Assembly: GCA_051881335.1 (NCBI GenBank)
Contig: JBJEPR010000038.1
Coordinates: forward strand, 1 to 7,004
Origin: Fimenecus sp051881335
Lineage (GTDB): Bacteria; Bacillota; Clostridia; Oscillospirales; Acutalibacteraceae
DNA: 7,004 nucleotides
Direction of reading: 5' to 3'
A program made the translations under genes and the position numbers. The notes under the pieces were generated by a model, which saw nothing but the letters and a program-made list of their open reading frames with translations, was not told the DNA's origin and searched no databases. Positions within the stretch are counted from its first letter, which is position 1. Every line of letters begins with the position of its first letter. Below are positions 5,837 to 7,004 of the stretch, one piece after another.

Positions 5837-6636
5837 TATTTCTCCTCCTTTTTTGCTCTTTGCTTTTTATCCGACTTGAACTGTGCCAAGTTCATCAGCA
5901 GTAAAAGGATAAAGATAGCGCCGAAAATCAGCGTAGACAACGCATACATATCGGGCTTTACGCGTTTTTTCGTCATCGAGAAAATTTGAATCGGTAAGGT
6001 CTGGAAATCCGGCCCATTGGTAAAATAACTGATAATAAAGTCATCCAGCGACAGCGTAAACGCCATTATGGCGCCCGCCGCAATGCCGGGCAGTATCGCA
6101 GGAAAAACAACTTTAAAGAACGCTTTCACAGGCGGACAGCCCAAATCCTGCGCCGCCTCATACACGCGATTATCTGTTTGATTGAGCTTTGGGAGCACCG
6201 ATAAAATCACATACGGCAATTCAAAGGTAATGTGCGCAATCAAAATTGTCCAAAACCCCAATGTGTTTCGATGCTGAAACAAAGACCCTGCAAACACAAA
6301 CAAAAGCATCATAGAAATACCCGTTACGATTTCCGGATTCATCATCGGAATATTGGTCACGGTCATAATGGAAGTTTTCAGATACTTTTTCTGCATAGAG
6401 TGAATGCCTACCGCCGCCATTGTGCCCAATACGGTGGAAATCAAAGCGGAAGTCACCGCCAAAATAATTGTATTTTTCAGAGCGTTCATTGTGGTACGGT
6501 CATGGAATAGCTTCACATACCACTCCGTAGAAAATCCGCTTAACACATAGGTGCTTTCCGACCCATTGAAAGAAAACACTATCATAACAAGAATGGGCGC
6601 ATACAAAAACAAAAATACAAGAGCACTGCTGGCCAT
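5836..6636 (-). CDS. potC: Spermidine/putrescine ABC transporter permease, 5' end replaced at a junction
   Basis: This is one of the two membrane permeases of the polyamine importer, normally working with PotA (ATPase), PotB and PotD. It reads 266 residues from ATG 6634-6636. Hydrophobic segments lie near 5-24, 54-77, 88-118, 125-147, 178-200 and 231-252. The EAA loop that docks on the ATPase is complete: EAAQDLG at 160-166, ending FPAILPGI (178-185). Other family matches are YAPILVMIVFSFN (12-24) and FTLSLDDFIISYFTNGP (193-209). The first few residues (about MASSA) lie in DNA that on the other strand continues a dus gene, and no ribosome binding site precedes the ATG. The listed start is therefore probably an accident of the junction, and the native N-terminus, perhaps 6-15 residues, is missing. 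potA and potB are not in the window. The 3' end overlaps potD by one base. Confidence 0.92.
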   Translation of the reverse strand: MASSALVFLFLYAPILVMIVFSFNGSESTYVLSGFSTEWYVKLFHDRTTMNALKNTIILAVTSALISTVLGTMAAVGIHSMQKKYLKTSIMTVTNIPMMNPEIVTGISMMLLFVFAGSLFQHRNTLGFWTILIAHITFELPYVILSVLPKLNQTDNRVYEAAQDLGCPPVKAFFKVVFPAILPGIAAGAIMAFTLSLDDFIISYFTNGPDFQTLPIQIFSMTKKRVKPDMYALSTLIFGAIFILLLLMNLAQFKSDKKQRAKKEEK

Positions 6637-6637
6637 A
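6601..6637. other. Junction between the potCD region and a foreign dus fragment
   Basis: Two gene fragments of opposite orientation meet here with no intergenic space. The minus strand reads PotC-like VFLFLYAP up to about 6620, while the plus strand reads Dus-like NKNTRALLAIHQEEYP from about 6608. The two homologies overlap in an A-rich tract (6602-6619), so the breakpoint is only located to within about 20-30 bases. The tract could be microhomology used by recombination, amplification or assembly. Gly codons change across it: GGA is 1 of 12 in potC but 5 of 8 in the dus part. Confidence 0.8.
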
Positions 6638-7004
6638 CATCAAGAGGAGTATCCCGTATCCTTACAGCTTTTTGGATCGGACCCGGAGATTATCAGTGAG
6701 CAGGCAAAGCGGATAGAAGAACTTCCGTTTCAGATCCTGGATATCAATATGGGATGTCCGGTACCGAAGGTGGTGCGAAATGGAGAAGGTTCTGCCCTGA
6801 TGAAGCAGCCGAAGCTGGTCTATGAGATCGTATCCCAGACGGTAAAAGCGATTCAGAAACCGGTAACGGTAAAGATCCGAAAAGGATTTGACGATACCTG
6901 CATCAATGCAGTTGAGGTCGCGAAGGTTATTGAAGAAGCCGGTGCATCGGCAGTGGCAGTACATGGAAGGACCAGAGAACAGTATTATTCCGGCAAAGCT
7001 GACT
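6605..7004 (+). CDS. dusB: tRNA-dihydrouridine synthase (DusB-like), internal fragment
   Basis: Dus enzymes are FMN-dependent reductases that turn uridine into dihydrouridine in tRNA D-loops. This frame is open from about 6605 to the window end, encoding some 133 residues of the FMN-binding TIM barrel. Matches in order are PVSLQLFGSDPEII, the catalytic-cysteine segment DINMGCPVPKVV, NGEGSALM, the FMN-contacting lysine in PVTVKIRKGFDD and the histidine in VAVHGRTREQYYSGKAD. About 60 N-terminal residues, including the usual LAPMAGVTD segment, are absent at the left because of the junction with potC. The C-terminal half lies beyond the right edge. No start codon with a ribosome binding site belongs to it; the in-frame ATG at 6593 lies in potC antisense. 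Identity as a bacterial Dus is very secure, and DusB over DusA/DusC is the best fit to these motifs. The fragment alone would not be functional. Confidence 0.93.

Noticed and set aside
6662..6964. A 100-codon open frame on the minus strand
   Set aside because: It is antisense to the dus fragment, whose plus-strand translation contains unmistakable Dus motifs; its own translation resembles nothing.
1..7004. CRISPR arrays, tRNA or rRNA genes, insertion sequences, phage or defence genes
   Set aside because: No regularly spaced repeats, transposase or integrase motifs, cloverleaf-like sequences or rRNA signatures were seen on either strand.

Overview
The window is a run of low-to-moderate-GC bacterial DNA with the look of a Clostridia-type Firmicute. 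The signs are strong AGGAGG-like ribosome binding sites, an ABC-F protein of the YkpA/YbiT type, a PotC-PotD polyamine transporter and a small Clostridia-like hypothetical protein. Genus-level placement is inference; a gut-type Oscillospirales or related lineage is plausible. Every complete gene is on the minus strand, so transcription runs from right to left. The exception is a plus-strand gene fragment at the far right.

From right to left: positions ~6605-7004 hold an internal piece of a DusB-type tRNA-dihydrouridine synthase on the plus strand, abutting the 5' end of potC head-on. The junction lies in an A-rich stretch at about 6601-6637. Glycine codon choice changes across it, so this is either an assembly chimera or a real recombination breakpoint. 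Next come potC (permease) and potD (substrate-binding protein), joined by a one-base TAATG overlap. This is the distal half of a spermidine/putrescine importer; potA and potB would be expected upstream but are not present. PotD has a signal-peptidase-I-type signal and a C-terminal membrane helix in place of a lipobox. A terminator (4524-4558) follows, and then a 79-residue protein of unknown function.

A near-consensus sigma-A promoter (TTGACA-17-TAAAAT, 4226-4254) with an 8-bp inverted repeat just downstream drives a 482-residue polyprenyl-phosphate sugar-1-phosphate transferase (2713-4161). This enzyme type starts surface glycan synthesis. A hairpin with a U-run (2680-2704) separates it from a complete ABC-F ATPase of the YbiT/YkpA group (1063-2661), which has its own strong terminator (1020-1055). 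The left edge carries a fructose-family PTS EIIC permease (1-950) that runs off the window.

The genes look like separate small transcription units (sugar uptake, ribosome-associated ABC-F, glycan initiation, polyamine uptake), not one pathway. I found no CRISPR array, tRNA, rRNA, IS element or phage gene, and no intergenic stretch longer than about 110 bases. I see no convincing evidence of an undescribed multi-gene system. The points most worth a second look are the potC/dus junction, the C-terminally anchored PotD, two hairpins placed directly before ribosome binding sites, the promoter with its inverted repeat, and the conserved-looking 79-residue protein.
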